A stretch of DNA of 64,000 bases from assembly GCA_002842045.1 (NCBI GenBank), contig PHBX01000011.1, forward strand, positions 1 to 64,000, in the 5' to 3' direction. Shown here piece by piece: positions 1-7,328 of this stretch. The notes under the pieces were generated by a model, which saw nothing but the letters and a program-made list of their open reading frames with translations, had not been told where the DNA came from and did no database searches. This stretch comes from Chloroflexi bacterium HGW-Chloroflexi-3 (GTDB taxonomy: Bacteria > Chloroflexota > Anaerolineae > Anaerolineales > Anaerolineaceae). A program made the translations under genes and the position numbers. Positions within the stretch are counted from its first letter, which is position 1. Every line of letters begins with the position of its first letter.

Positions 1-86
1 ACACATCTCGAACCCGGAAGTTAAGGCTGTTAGCGCCGATGGTACTTGGGGGGCGACCCCCCGGGAGAGTAGGTCATTGCCAAGAA
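1..86 (+). rRNA. rrf: 5S ribosomal RNA, 3' part (5' end outside window)
   Basis: The first ~86 bases carry the conserved 3' portion of bacterial 5S rRNA: the GAACCCGGAAGTTAAG stretch of loop B/helix III, then the GATGGTACTTGGG segment and the closing GGAGAGTAGGTCATTGCCAAG. The 5' third lies before the window. A T-rich run follows directly, a plausible end of the rRNA transcript. The exact mature 3' end is estimated. Confidence 0.93.
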
Positions 87-112
87 ACTTTTTTTGATTT
101 AAAATGCCAAAT

Positions 113-142
113 TTGACAGTTAAGCCTTTACCTTGGTATAAT
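113..142 (+). promoter_or_regulatory. Consensus sigma-70-type promoter of rpsU
   Basis: TTGACA at 113-118 and TATAAT at 137-142 match both consensus hexamers exactly, with an 18-nt spacer and a TG at 134-135 giving an extended -10. Transcription is predicted to start near 149, leaving a leader of about 114 nt before the rpsU start. Directly seen; activity is inferred. Confidence 0.85.
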
Positions 143-193
143 TTGGTTGCGAATGTTGACGTTTAACATTAATAAGTTTTGAAGGTCAAAACG

Positions 194-225
194 GCTCGGC
201 AGGGAACGTTTCGCCGGGCTTTTTG
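194..225 (+). terminator. Terminator-like hairpin inside the rpsU leader
   Basis: GCTCGGC (194-200) pairs with GCCGGGC (213-219) with one G-T wobble and is followed by TTTTT. It lies between the consensus promoter (113-142) and rpsU, so it is either the rRNA operon terminator or an attenuator in the rpsU leader. Two smaller hairpins precede it: AATGTT/AACATT near 152-170, and TTTTGA/TCAAAA just before 194. Confidence 0.65.
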
Positions 226-262
226 TTGGAAATAACTCGTATGTCGGAAGGAGGTGAGTAGT

Positions 263-457
263 TTGGCTTTTGTAACATTACGCCCCAATGAATCGCAGGA
301 TAGTATTTTAAAGCGATTTCGTAAAAAGGTCGTAAAAAGTGGTGTATTAAGCACTATCCGCCGCAAACGATGGTTTGTTTCCAAGAGTGAGTTGCGAAGA
401 GTAGAGAAGAAGAAAGCAGCACGCCGCGTGAAGAGACGTCAGGTCACTCACGAATAG
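263..457 (+). CDS. rpsU: Small ribosomal subunit protein bS21
   Basis: Encodes the 64-residue, very basic 30S protein bS21, which contacts the 16S 3' domain near the anti-SD and helps mRNA binding. The family features are clear: an N-terminal strand with VTLRPNE, a middle helix of FRKKVVKSGVL and an Arg/Lys-rich C-terminus. The start is taken as TTG at 263, because the ten bases AAGGAGGTGA at 248-257 are a full complement of the usual 16S 3' end and sit 5 nt before it. The alternative GTG at 254 lies inside that SD. The gene follows the rRNA operon and precedes infA by 48 nt, probably co-transcribed from the promoter at 113-142. Confidence 0.93.
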   Translation: MAFVTLRPNESQDSILKRFRKKVVKSGVLSTIRRKRWFVSKSELRRVEKKKAARRVKRRQVTHE

Positions 458-505
458 TTTTTTTCTTCCGGGTTAAGTGGTTTGTTTTGAGTTACGGAGG
501 TGACG

Positions 506-751
506 ATGGCGAAAGAAGAAGATAAGATTCAAGTTGATGGTACGATTATTGAAGCATTACCAGGCACTCAATTTCGTGTAAAGTTAGACAATGAACATGA
601 AGTTTTAGCATATTTATCTGGCAGAATGCGGAAATATTATATTCGCATTTTGTTAGGAGACCGTGTACGCGTAGAAATGAGTCCTTATGACTTGAGTCGT
701 GGAAGAATCGTCTATCGTGCAAAGAAACGTGGCCAGTTAACCCCCGAATAA
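506..751 (+). CDS. infA: Translation initiation factor IF-1
   Basis: An 81-residue S1/OB-fold protein that binds the ribosomal A site during initiation. It shows the IF-1 pattern: [20 protein letters not shown], the loop [19 protein letters not shown] and the ending [10 protein letters not shown]. The start is ATG 506 behind GGAGG at 496-500; an in-frame GTG at 500 overlaps the SD and is rejected. IF-1 is usually about 72 residues, so this copy has a short N-terminal charged extension (MAKEEDK) and a longer C-terminal tail. Pairing with rpsU makes a two-gene translation operon closed by the terminator at 771-799. Confidence 0.95.
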   Translation: MAKEEDKIQVDGTIIEALPGTQFRVKLDNEHEVLAYLSGRMRKYYIRILLGDRVRVEMSPYDLSRGRIVYRAKKRGQLTPE

Positions 752-770
752 AAACCCTGAATTAATATGA

Positions 771-799
771 AAAAAATCCCCTCACAAGGGGATTTTTTA
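771..799 (+). terminator. Rho-independent terminator after infA (bidirectional)
   Basis: AAAAAATCCCC and GGGGATTTTTT form a perfect stem around a CTCACAA-type loop, with a T run on the plus strand and an A run that becomes a T run on the minus strand. It separates infA from the convergent DHOD-like gene and can serve both. Confidence 0.92.
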
Positions 800-822
800 T
801 TATCTCGTAATTTTAATTTTGT

Positions 823-1827
823 TTATAAAACCTTGTTGTCAAAGGATTGTAATGCTTTCATGTAATTGGCTCTTTCAAATGCAGCTGGTTCTTCAACCGA
901 TTTATGACTCATGCTGCCACGCATCTGGGTGATGGATTTGTATTCATATTCCTTCATCCATTCTTCCATTCCATGCAGGATCTCAGTCGTTCTTCCAATT
1001 CCGTTTGCTAAAAATTCTGAGGTGATTTCAACCACATTGGCACCGGCCATCATGGCTTTAAGCACATCTTTTTCATTGTGAACACCACTGGTTAATGCCA
1101 GATCTGCTTTGATTTTTCCATAAAGAATGGCTACCCAGCGCAAAGGAAGACGTAAATCGTAAGAATTACTCAAAACCAGACTGGGTATTACTTCCAGTGT
1201 CTCTGTGTCAATATCCGGTTGGTAAAAGCGGTTAAATAAGACTAGACCATCCACACCTGCATTGCTTAATCTTTTTGCGAAAGCCGGTAAAGCTGTGTAA
1301 TAAGGACTTAATTTGACTGCCAGAGGGATGCTGAGCTGGTTTTTTACATTTGCTACCAATTCTACCTGCGCATCTTCCAGTTCTTTGCTGAGCATTTTGA
1401 CATCGGTTGGAATGTAATAAATATTCAATTCCAGGGCATCTGCACCCGCCTGTTCGATTTTTTTAGCATACTCAATCCATCCACCGGTTGAAACTCCATT
1501 TAATGATCCAATGACAGGAATGTCGACCGCTTCTTTAATCTTGCTTACCAAATTGAGATAAGATTCCGGGCCGATATTGTAACTTTCCATTTCAGGAAAA
1601 TACGTCATTGCTTCGGCGTAGCTCTCACTTCCGCGATTGAGGAAATAATCCAAAGCGTTGCTCTCGTGGGTGATCTGTTCCTCAAATAATGAATACAAGA
1701 CAACAGCTCCAATACCAGCATCTTCCAACTGTTTCACATTTTCAACTTTTTTGGAAAGTGGGGAAGCAGAAGCCACCAAAGGATTCTTAAGTTTCAAGCC
1801 TAAATAAGTGGTGCTGAGATCGGTCAT
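823..1827 (-). CDS. Dihydroorotate dehydrogenase-like FMN protein
   Basis: A 334-residue (beta/alpha)8 flavoprotein of the dihydroorotate dehydrogenase superfamily. Visible signatures are the N-terminal [17 protein letters not shown], the barrel strands [13 protein letters not shown] and IPLAVKLSP, and the C-terminal phosphate-binding region [26 protein letters not shown]. It belongs to the DHOD-like branch often found beside pyruvate:ferredoxin oxidoreductase rather than in pyrimidine operons; its substrate is not established. The start at 1827 is preferred over the upstream ATG at 1890 because AGGGAG lies about 9 nt before it. It follows nifJ by 149 nt on the same strand, so a redox role with ferredoxin or an electron carrier is more likely than orotate synthesis (inference). 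Confidence 0.85.
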   Translation of the reverse strand: MTDLSTTYLGLKLKNPLVASASPLSKKVENVKQLEDAGIGAVVLYSLFEEQITHESNALDYFLNRGSESYAEAMTYFPEMESYNIGPESYLNLVSKIKEAVDIPVIGSLNGVSTGGWIEYAKKIEQAGADALELNIYYIPTDVKMLSKELEDAQVELVANVKNQLSIPLAVKLSPYYTALPAFAKRLSNAGVDGLVLFNRFYQPDIDTETLEVIPSLVLSNSYDLRLPLRWVAILYGKIKADLALTSGVHNEKDVLKAMMAGANVVEITSEFLANGIGRTTEILHGMEEWMKEYEYKSITQMRGSMSHKSVEEPAAFERANYMKALQSFDNKVL

Positions 1828-1976
1828 TTTTAATTTCTCCCTTATAGAAAATTTGAGGTGGTTGTTTTTTATATTATAACAACCACCCAAATTATTGATT
1901 AGTGATTATGCACTATCACCATTGGTGGCTTTATATTCAATTTTTGCCATTTGTTTATAAAGTTCCCAACGTTTAC

Positions 1977-4900
1977 TTACATCATTTTTTGCAGCATACG
2001 ATAGCGTGTTTCGTTGTAAGCATATTCCTGAACAGAGATGGAAGGATCTTTGCTGTCAATGATCAATGGATTCTTACCATCGGCAATAAAATCGGGGTTG
2101 TATCGATAAATTGGCCAGATTCCGGATTGGACAGCCAATTTTTGTTGTTCCAAACCCTTTTGCATATCGATACCATGAGCAATACAGTGACTGTAAGCGA
2201 TAATAATGGAAGGACCCTCAAAAGCTTCTGCTTCTTTGAATGCTTTAAGTGTTTGCGCATCATTTGCGCCCATGGCAACTTTGGCAACGTAGACATATCC
2301 ATATGCCATGGCGATCATGCCCAGATCTTTTTTGGGTAATGGTTTCCCATTGGCAGCGAATTTTGCCACCGCAGCTCGTGGAGTGGCTTTTGATGCCTGA
2401 CCCCCGGTGTTGGAGTAGACTTCTGTGTCGAGTACCAGAACGTTGATGTTGCGTCCTGAAGCCAAAACGTGGTCCAATCCGCCGTAGCCGATATCGTAAG
2501 CCCATCCATCTCCACCAATGATCCAGACAGTCTTCTTGACCAGGAAATCTGCCACGGAGAGCAAATGTTTTGCCTTAGGATCCTGCATGACAGCCAGTTT
2601 TTGTTTTAGAATAGCCACACGATCTCGCTGGGCATCAATGCCAACATCGGCAGTTTGGTCGGCATATAATAATTCTGTAACCAGATCTGGCCCAATTAGA
2701 TCAGATAGACTCTGAAGCAGTTCTTTTGCAAATTCAGTTTGGCGATCGACAGTTAAGCGCATGCCAAGACCAAATTCGGCATTATCTTCAAATAATGAAT
2801 TTGACCACGCGGGCCCATGACCTTTACTATTGACTGCCCACGGTGTCGTTGGCAGGTTGCCACCGTAAATGGAAGAGCAACCGGTTGCATTGGCAACAAT
2901 GGTTCGATCACCAAATAACTGAGAGAGCAATTTTATGTATGGTGTCTCACCACAACCAGCACAGGCACCCGAGAACTCGAATAATGGTCTGAGTAATTGT
3001 GAATTTTTAACTGTAGTGGTTTCAATTTCTGCCCGTTCAATATCAGGGATGGTCAGGAAGTAATTCCAATTCTCTCGTTCTGTTTCGCGAATGGGAGGTT
3101 GTGAGGCCATATTAATGGCTTTCAGACCAGCCTGGGTTTTGTTCTTAGCCGGGCAAGCTTCGACACACAACGCGCATCCGGTACAATCTTCCGGGGCGAC
3201 CTGAATGGTAAATTTATCACCGGGGACACCTTTAAATTTTGCATCGATTGATTTGAAAGTTTCTGGTGCATCATCTAATATTTGACCATCGTAGACTTTC
3301 ATTCGAATCACGGCATGCGGGCAGACAAATACACATTTTCCACATTGGATACACACATCTGGGTCCCAGACTGGAATATCCAATGAGATGTTTCGCTTTT
3401 CCCATTGGCTGGTTGCAGTTGGGAAAGTTCCATCGTGAGGTAGCGCGCTGACGGGAACACCATCACCTTCATAAACAACCATGGGTCCGAGAACATTGCG
3501 GACAAAATCGGGTGCTTCTTTCGCCATAGCTGGTCGTAACTTCAAAGCACTGGATGCATTCTCAGTGTAATTAACCACATGTAAATTGGCTAACGTATGA
3601 TCGACAGCCTCAAAGTTGCGGTTTACTACTGCATCCCCACGTTTTCCGTATGTCTTTTTGATCGATTTTTTAATTTCAGCGATCGCGTCTTCACGGGGCA
3701 GTACGCCACTGATCGCAAAGAAGCAGGTCTGCATGATGGTATTGATGCGGTTTCCCATGCCGGTTTTTTCAGCTACTTCGTTAGCGTCAATTGTGTAGAA
3801 TTTTAATTTCTTCTTGATGATTTGTTTTTGAACTTCAACTGGCACCTGATTCCATACTTCATCATTTTTATAAGTAGCATTGAGCAGGAAAATAGCACCA
3901 TCTTCAGCATATTTCAGCACGTCTATTTTTTCCAGGAAATTGAACTGATGACAGGCGACGAAATTTGCTTCACCCACACCAATTAAGTAAGGAGCTCTTA
4001 TTTCATCAGGACCGAAGCGAAGGTGAGAAATGGTAATTGAACCTGATTTTTTCGAGTCATAATAGAAAAACCCCTGGGCACCATAATCAGTCTCTTCACC
4101 AATAATCTTGATGGAATTTTTATTCGCACCCACGGTTCCATCTGCTCCTAAACCGAAGAAGACACAGCGAGTTGTATTAGGATTGAAGATAGAAAATGTG
4201 TGATCATATTCAAGGCTTGTATGAGTCAAGTCATCATTGATACCAATTGTGAAGTGATTCTTGGGACTATCTTTCTTTAATTCATCAAAAATGGCTTTAG
4301 CCATGGCTGGGGTAAATTCTTTTGATGAAAGTCCATAACGTCCACCGATGACTTTGGGAAGTTCACTGAAGGAAGCCAAACCCAGAGCCTTGCCTTCATA
4401 TAGACCAGAAATGACATCTCCTAAGAGTGGTTCTCCTACCGCTCCAGGTTCCTTGGTGCGATCCAACACTGCGATTGATTTGACGGTTGCAGGGAGTGCC
4501 TTCATCAAATGTTCGACTGAAAATGGGCGATACAGATGAACTGTAATCACACCGATCTTTTCACCGTTAGCGATCAGTTTTTTAGCTGTTTCTTCCACGG
4601 TCTCAGCCCCAGAACCCATGACAATTACCACTCGATCAGCATCCGGCGCACCAAAATAATCAAATAAATGATATTGTCTGCCTGTTAATTTGGCAAAAGC
4701 GTCCATTGCCTCCTGAACCGTGGCTGGGCAGTCGTTGTAATACTGGTTGACTGTTTCTCGGGCCTGGAAGAAAACATCCGGGTTTTGTGCTGTTCCGCGT
4801 AAAACTGGTCGTTCAGGGTTTAATGAGCGATTGCGATGTGCAACGATGGTGTCATAATCGATCATGGTGCGCATATCGTCTTCTGTTAATTCACTGATTT

Positions 4901-5441
4901 TGTTGACTTCATGAGATGTTCGGAATCCATCAAAGAAGTGCACAAAAGGAATTCGGCTCTTCAGAGAAGCTGCCGTTGAAATTAATGCAAAATCATGGGC
5001 TTCCTGAACTGAACGGGAGCCTAATAATGCAAAACCAGTCGATCGAACAGCCATAATGTCGGAGTGGTCACCATAAATTGATAAGGCGTGAGCAGCGATG
5101 GTACGGGCTGAAACATGAAATACCGTAGGTGTTAATTCACCTGCAATCTTAAACATGTTCGGGATCATCAATAACAATCCTTGTGAAGCTGTGAAGGTGG
5201 TGGTTAATGAACCTGTTTGAAGAGCACCATGAACAGCACCAGCAGCGCCACCTTCAGATTGCATTTCTGCAACCAGGGGAACTGTTCCCCAGATGTTTTT
5301 CAATTGTTGTGCGGACCAGGCATCTGAAAACTCACCCATACCAGATGAAGGCGTGATTGGATAAATTGCTATCACTTCATTCAGCCGGTATGCAACCCTT
5401 GCGACTGCTTCATTTGCATCGATTGTGATTATATTAGACAT
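1977..5441 (-). CDS. nifJ: Pyruvate:ferredoxin (flavodoxin) oxidoreductase, single-chain
   Basis: A full-length 1154-residue PFOR that oxidatively decarboxylates pyruvate to acetyl-CoA and CO2, reducing ferredoxin. Domains in order: the N-terminal pyrimidine-binding domain with YPITPSS; a transketolase-C-like domain; the gamma domain (GLGADGTVGANKNSIK); a two-cluster ferredoxin domain near residue 690 with CIQCGKCVFVCP and CTGCALCVEACP; and the TPP domain with CAGCGETPY, an ATGCSS motif and GGDGWAYDIGYGG. All cluster cysteines and TPP-binding motifs are present. GGAG lies 9 nt before the start. It marks an anaerobic, ferredoxin-based metabolism. The DHOD-like gene follows downstream. Confidence 0.97.
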   Translation of the reverse strand: MSNIITIDANEAVARVAYRLNEVIAIYPITPSSGMGEFSDAWSAQQLKNIWGTVPLVAEMQSEGGAAGAVHGALQTGSLTTTFTASQGLLLMIPNMFKIAGELTPTVFHVSARTIAAHALSIYGDHSDIMAVRSTGFALLGSRSVQEAHDFALISTAASLKSRIPFVHFFDGFRTSHEVNKISELTEDDMRTMIDYDTIVAHRNRSLNPERPVLRGTAQNPDVFFQARETVNQYYNDCPATVQEAMDAFAKLTGRQYHLFDYFGAPDADRVVIVMGSGAETVEETAKKLIANGEKIGVITVHLYRPFSVEHLMKALPATVKSIAVLDRTKEPGAVGEPLLGDVISGLYEGKALGLASFSELPKVIGGRYGLSSKEFTPAMAKAIFDELKKDSPKNHFTIGINDDLTHTSLEYDHTFSIFNPNTTRCVFFGLGADGTVGANKNSIKIIGEETDYGAQGFFYYDSKKSGSITISHLRFGPDEIRAPYLIGVGEANFVACHQFNFLEKIDVLKYAEDGAIFLLNATYKNDEVWNQVPVEVQKQIIKKKLKFYTIDANEVAEKTGMGNRINTIMQTCFFAISGVLPREDAIAEIKKSIKKTYGKRGDAVVNRNFEAVDHTLANLHVVNYTENASSALKLRPAMAKEAPDFVRNVLGPMVVYEGDGVPVSALPHDGTFPTATSQWEKRNISLDIPVWDPDVCIQCGKCVFVCPHAVIRMKVYDGQILDDAPETFKSIDAKFKGVPGDKFTIQVAPEDCTGCALCVEACPAKNKTQAGLKAINMASQPPIRETERENWNYFLTIPDIERAEIETTTVKNSQLLRPLFEFSGACAGCGETPYIKLLSQLFGDRTIVANATGCSSIYGGNLPTTPWAVNSKGHGPAWSNSLFEDNAEFGLGMRLTVDRQTEFAKELLQSLSDLIGPDLVTELLYADQTADVGIDAQRDRVAILKQKLAVMQDPKAKHLLSVADFLVKKTVWIIGGDGWAYDIGYGGLDHVLASGRNINVLVLDTEVYSNTGGQASKATPRAAVAKFAANGKPLPKKDLGMIAMAYGYVYVAKVAMGANDAQTLKAFKEAEAFEGPSIIIAYSHCIAHGIDMQKGLEQQKLAVQSGIWPIYRYNPDFIADGKNPLIIDSKDPSISVQEYAYNETRYRMLQKMM

Positions 5442-5667
5442 GATAAATCTCCATTAATTTTTCTTCGGTATTATCCGAGATTGTTCAAAAGATTGAGTAA
5501 ATCTTATAATTCTTTATTTAATCCAATTCTCAAGTGTAAAAGTATCGTACTTAAAATAATAGTAATAATGATCATAATACTCTGAGTGCCCTGTCATAAA
5601 GTTCAGACAACCTAGCCGGAAGATGTTCTGGTTTGGTTTCCCCCGATAGGACAGGTTTATGCAGGTA

Positions 5668-6261
5668 TTATAATGGAAAATATCTTAAAAAAAAGAGTAA
5701 TTTGAGAAAAAAAGCACAAATAAAGAAGGAGGAGAAACCGAGAATTGGAAGTGCAAGCGCTAATGTTGCCAGAGATTTAGCATCCTGGATTTTGCCTGAC
5801 CGCATCATTTCCAATACCTGTGCATATGGAATCCTGGAGATATTTAGGAATTCGTCTGCATCAGGGTTAAGTGCAGATGGATAAAGACCTGTTGCCAGAT
5901 AGGTGTACATGTGCTCATTGGAATATCCTGGCACCAGATAAAAGTCTCCTAATAATTGTAAATTCTCAGCTGCCATTCCTATTTCTTCCTGAATTTCCCG
6001 CAGCGCACAAACATGAGGTGGTTCATTATCCTCGATCACTCCAGCTGGCAATTCCAATAATTGACTTTCAGAACCCAGACGGTATTGCGTCACAAAATAT
6101 ACATCGCCATTCTTATCAATGGGTAAAATAGTGACAGAATCATTATGATCAACCAGATCATAATAGCGTTGCTTCTGGTTTGGCAATTCTAAAAATACTT
6201 TTTGTACTTTGAATGCACGGCCTTGATAAACTGATTCTCGATTGAGTATTTTAAAATCCAT
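5668..6261 (-). CDS. NUDIX hydrolase, ADP-ribose pyrophosphatase type
   Basis: A 197-residue NUDIX protein with a complete Nudix box: GVIEDNE, seven residues, then REIQEEIGM, which ligate the catalytic Mg. The preceding QLLELPAG and following PGYSNEHMYTYLA fit the ADP-ribose pyrophosphatase (NudF-like) branch, which cleaves ADP-ribose to AMP and ribose 5-phosphate. The start at 6261 is chosen because GAGGAG precedes it; the ATG at 6276 overlaps that SD. The last ~27 residues (from LPILGFSSFF) form a hydrophobic tail unusual for this soluble family, either a membrane anchor or a sign of a changed reading frame near the end. The LysM gene lies 72 nt upstream on the same strand. Confidence 0.85.
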   Translation of the reverse strand: MDFKILNRESVYQGRAFKVQKVFLELPNQKQRYYDLVDHNDSVTILPIDKNGDVYFVTQYRLGSESQLLELPAGVIEDNEPPHVCALREIQEEIGMAAENLQLLGDFYLVPGYSNEHMYTYLATGLYPSALNPDADEFLNISRIPYAQVLEMMRSGKIQDAKSLATLALALPILGFSSFFICAFFLKLLFFLRYFPL

Positions 6262-6333
6262 AGATGCTCTCCTCATTTAAAGGATAAAGCGGAGGTAATA
6301 ACCCCCGCCGGATATTTATAAAAATCATTGAGA

Positions 6334-6993
6334 TTATGGAATATTGATTACCTGACCAGCTGTGAGTGTATAGGGCTCTTCCAAATTGTTGGCGTATATG
6401 ATGTCATTGGGATCTACATCTCCGAACTGACAGGCAATTTTGTAGATTGTGTCACCGGCAAGTACGTTATAAGTGGTAGGATGAGCAATTAAAGCCCGAT
6501 CAAACTCACTTGGCCAGGTGCTATTGGTTGGAATAGTCAATATCGTTCCTGGTGCGACAAATCCACTTATGTTATTAATACTCACCAAATCATTCGGATT
6601 GATATTAAATCTACGGGCAAGACAATATGGGAATTCACCGTCCTGAACTGTATAAGTGGTTGGCAGACCAGGAGTCGCTGTTGGAACAACGATTGCTGCT
6701 GTCGTAGGTAATGATTTTGGTGTTTCTTCTAAAACAGCCTCAGGTGTTGCTGTGGCGACTTCCTGTCCAGGTTGTCCTGCATCTCCGCTAACCTGAGCAG
6801 CTGTGGTTTGTGTGACAGCGATGATTTCGGTTATGCGGTTGGGGTTGTTTTCAGGTCCAACAGGAAATGGAATATCTGGTGTATCTACGGCAACATCTCC
6901 ACCTCCGCCTTTGGTAGCAGAGCGAGTACATCCGCTCAGAGCCAGGCTTAACATCAAAATGATTAAGATCATTGGATAAACGATTTTTTTCAT
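6334..6993 (-). CDS. Lipoprotein with two LysM domains
   Basis: A 219-residue exported protein. A short signal peptide ends in the lipobox LSGC, so it should be lipidated on the outer face of the membrane. A Pro/Thr/Glu-rich linker follows, then two LysM repeats beginning TYTVQDGEFPYCLARRF and TYNVLAGDTIYKIACQF, each with the NPNDL/DPNDI and IP-ending core. LysM binds peptidoglycan N-acetylglucosamine, so a cell-wall-tethered role is likely; no catalytic domain is visible. The start at 6993 has GAAGGAG before it, whereas the longer frame (7047) adds an unlikely charged segment before the signal peptide. Confidence 0.88.
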   Translation of the reverse strand: MKKIVYPMILIILMLSLALSGCTRSATKGGGGDVAVDTPDIPFPVGPENNPNRITEIIAVTQTTAAQVSGDAGQPGQEVATATPEAVLEETPKSLPTTAAIVVPTATPGLPTTYTVQDGEFPYCLARRFNINPNDLVSINNISGFVAPGTILTIPTNSTWPSEFDRALIAHPTTYNVLAGDTIYKIACQFGDVDPNDIIYANNLEEPYTLTAGQVINIP

Positions 6994-7217
6994 GAGCGAG
7001 ATCTCCTTCTTCCAAAACCATCTAATGATAGTACTTTTTGTTTTCAAATCTTATCAAAATAGTAGCATAACCGCAATTTGACGTCAAGTTAGAACGGATT
7101 CAGGTTAACGAAAGCACAGGTATTTATTTAATGAGATTTACATTTCATCGAAGGATCAAAATCATCACCTGTTATGACGTTTATTGATACTCATGAATGT
7201 TTGACTGCGATATAGTA

Positions 7218-7322
7218 AATGAAGGAGACGAATAAATTGGACGCACATCATCTCATCACTGTTCCCTCCTTTGGCGAAACCTCTGTTAAGAATCTCCACA
7301 CCACGCTTAGCAGAGGTTTTTT
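7218..7322 (+). ncRNA. Candidate small RNA or attenuated leader
   Basis: Between a possible -10 (TATAGT, 7211-7216) and an intrinsic terminator lie ~100 nt pointing against the sensor-kinase gene. The segment TCCCTCCTTT can pair with SD sequences, including the AAGGAG at its own 5' end, a feature seen in some trans-acting small RNAs. A -35 box at correct spacing was not found (TTGATA is 21 nt upstream). The function is unknown. Confidence 0.35.
7278..7322 (+). terminator. Rho-independent terminator, plus strand
   Basis: CCTCTGTTAAG pairs with CTTAGCAGAGG over 11 bp (one G-T), with a ~15-nt loop and TTTTTTA after it. The tail is T-rich only on the plus strand, so it does not simply serve the kinase gene that ends at 7329 on the minus strand. 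Confidence 0.8.
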
Positions 7323-7328
7323 ATTAAC

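Larger units (their letters stand above)
6994..7328. other. Intergenic region with small-RNA-like element
   Basis: About 335 bases without a convincing gene. The first 150 bases are AT-rich and probably hold the lysM promoter. The second half holds TATAGT (7211-7216), a GAAGGAGA SD-like stretch (7221-7228), a pyrimidine-rich CCCTCCTTT (7264-7272) complementary to it, and a strong plus-strand terminator (7278-7321). No open frame ends before the terminator. Confidence 0.6.

Noticed and set aside
1902..2339. Plus-strand ORF of 145 codons opposite nifJ
   Set aside because: It lies wholly inside the antisense strand of PFOR, has no SD and encodes no recognisable domain.
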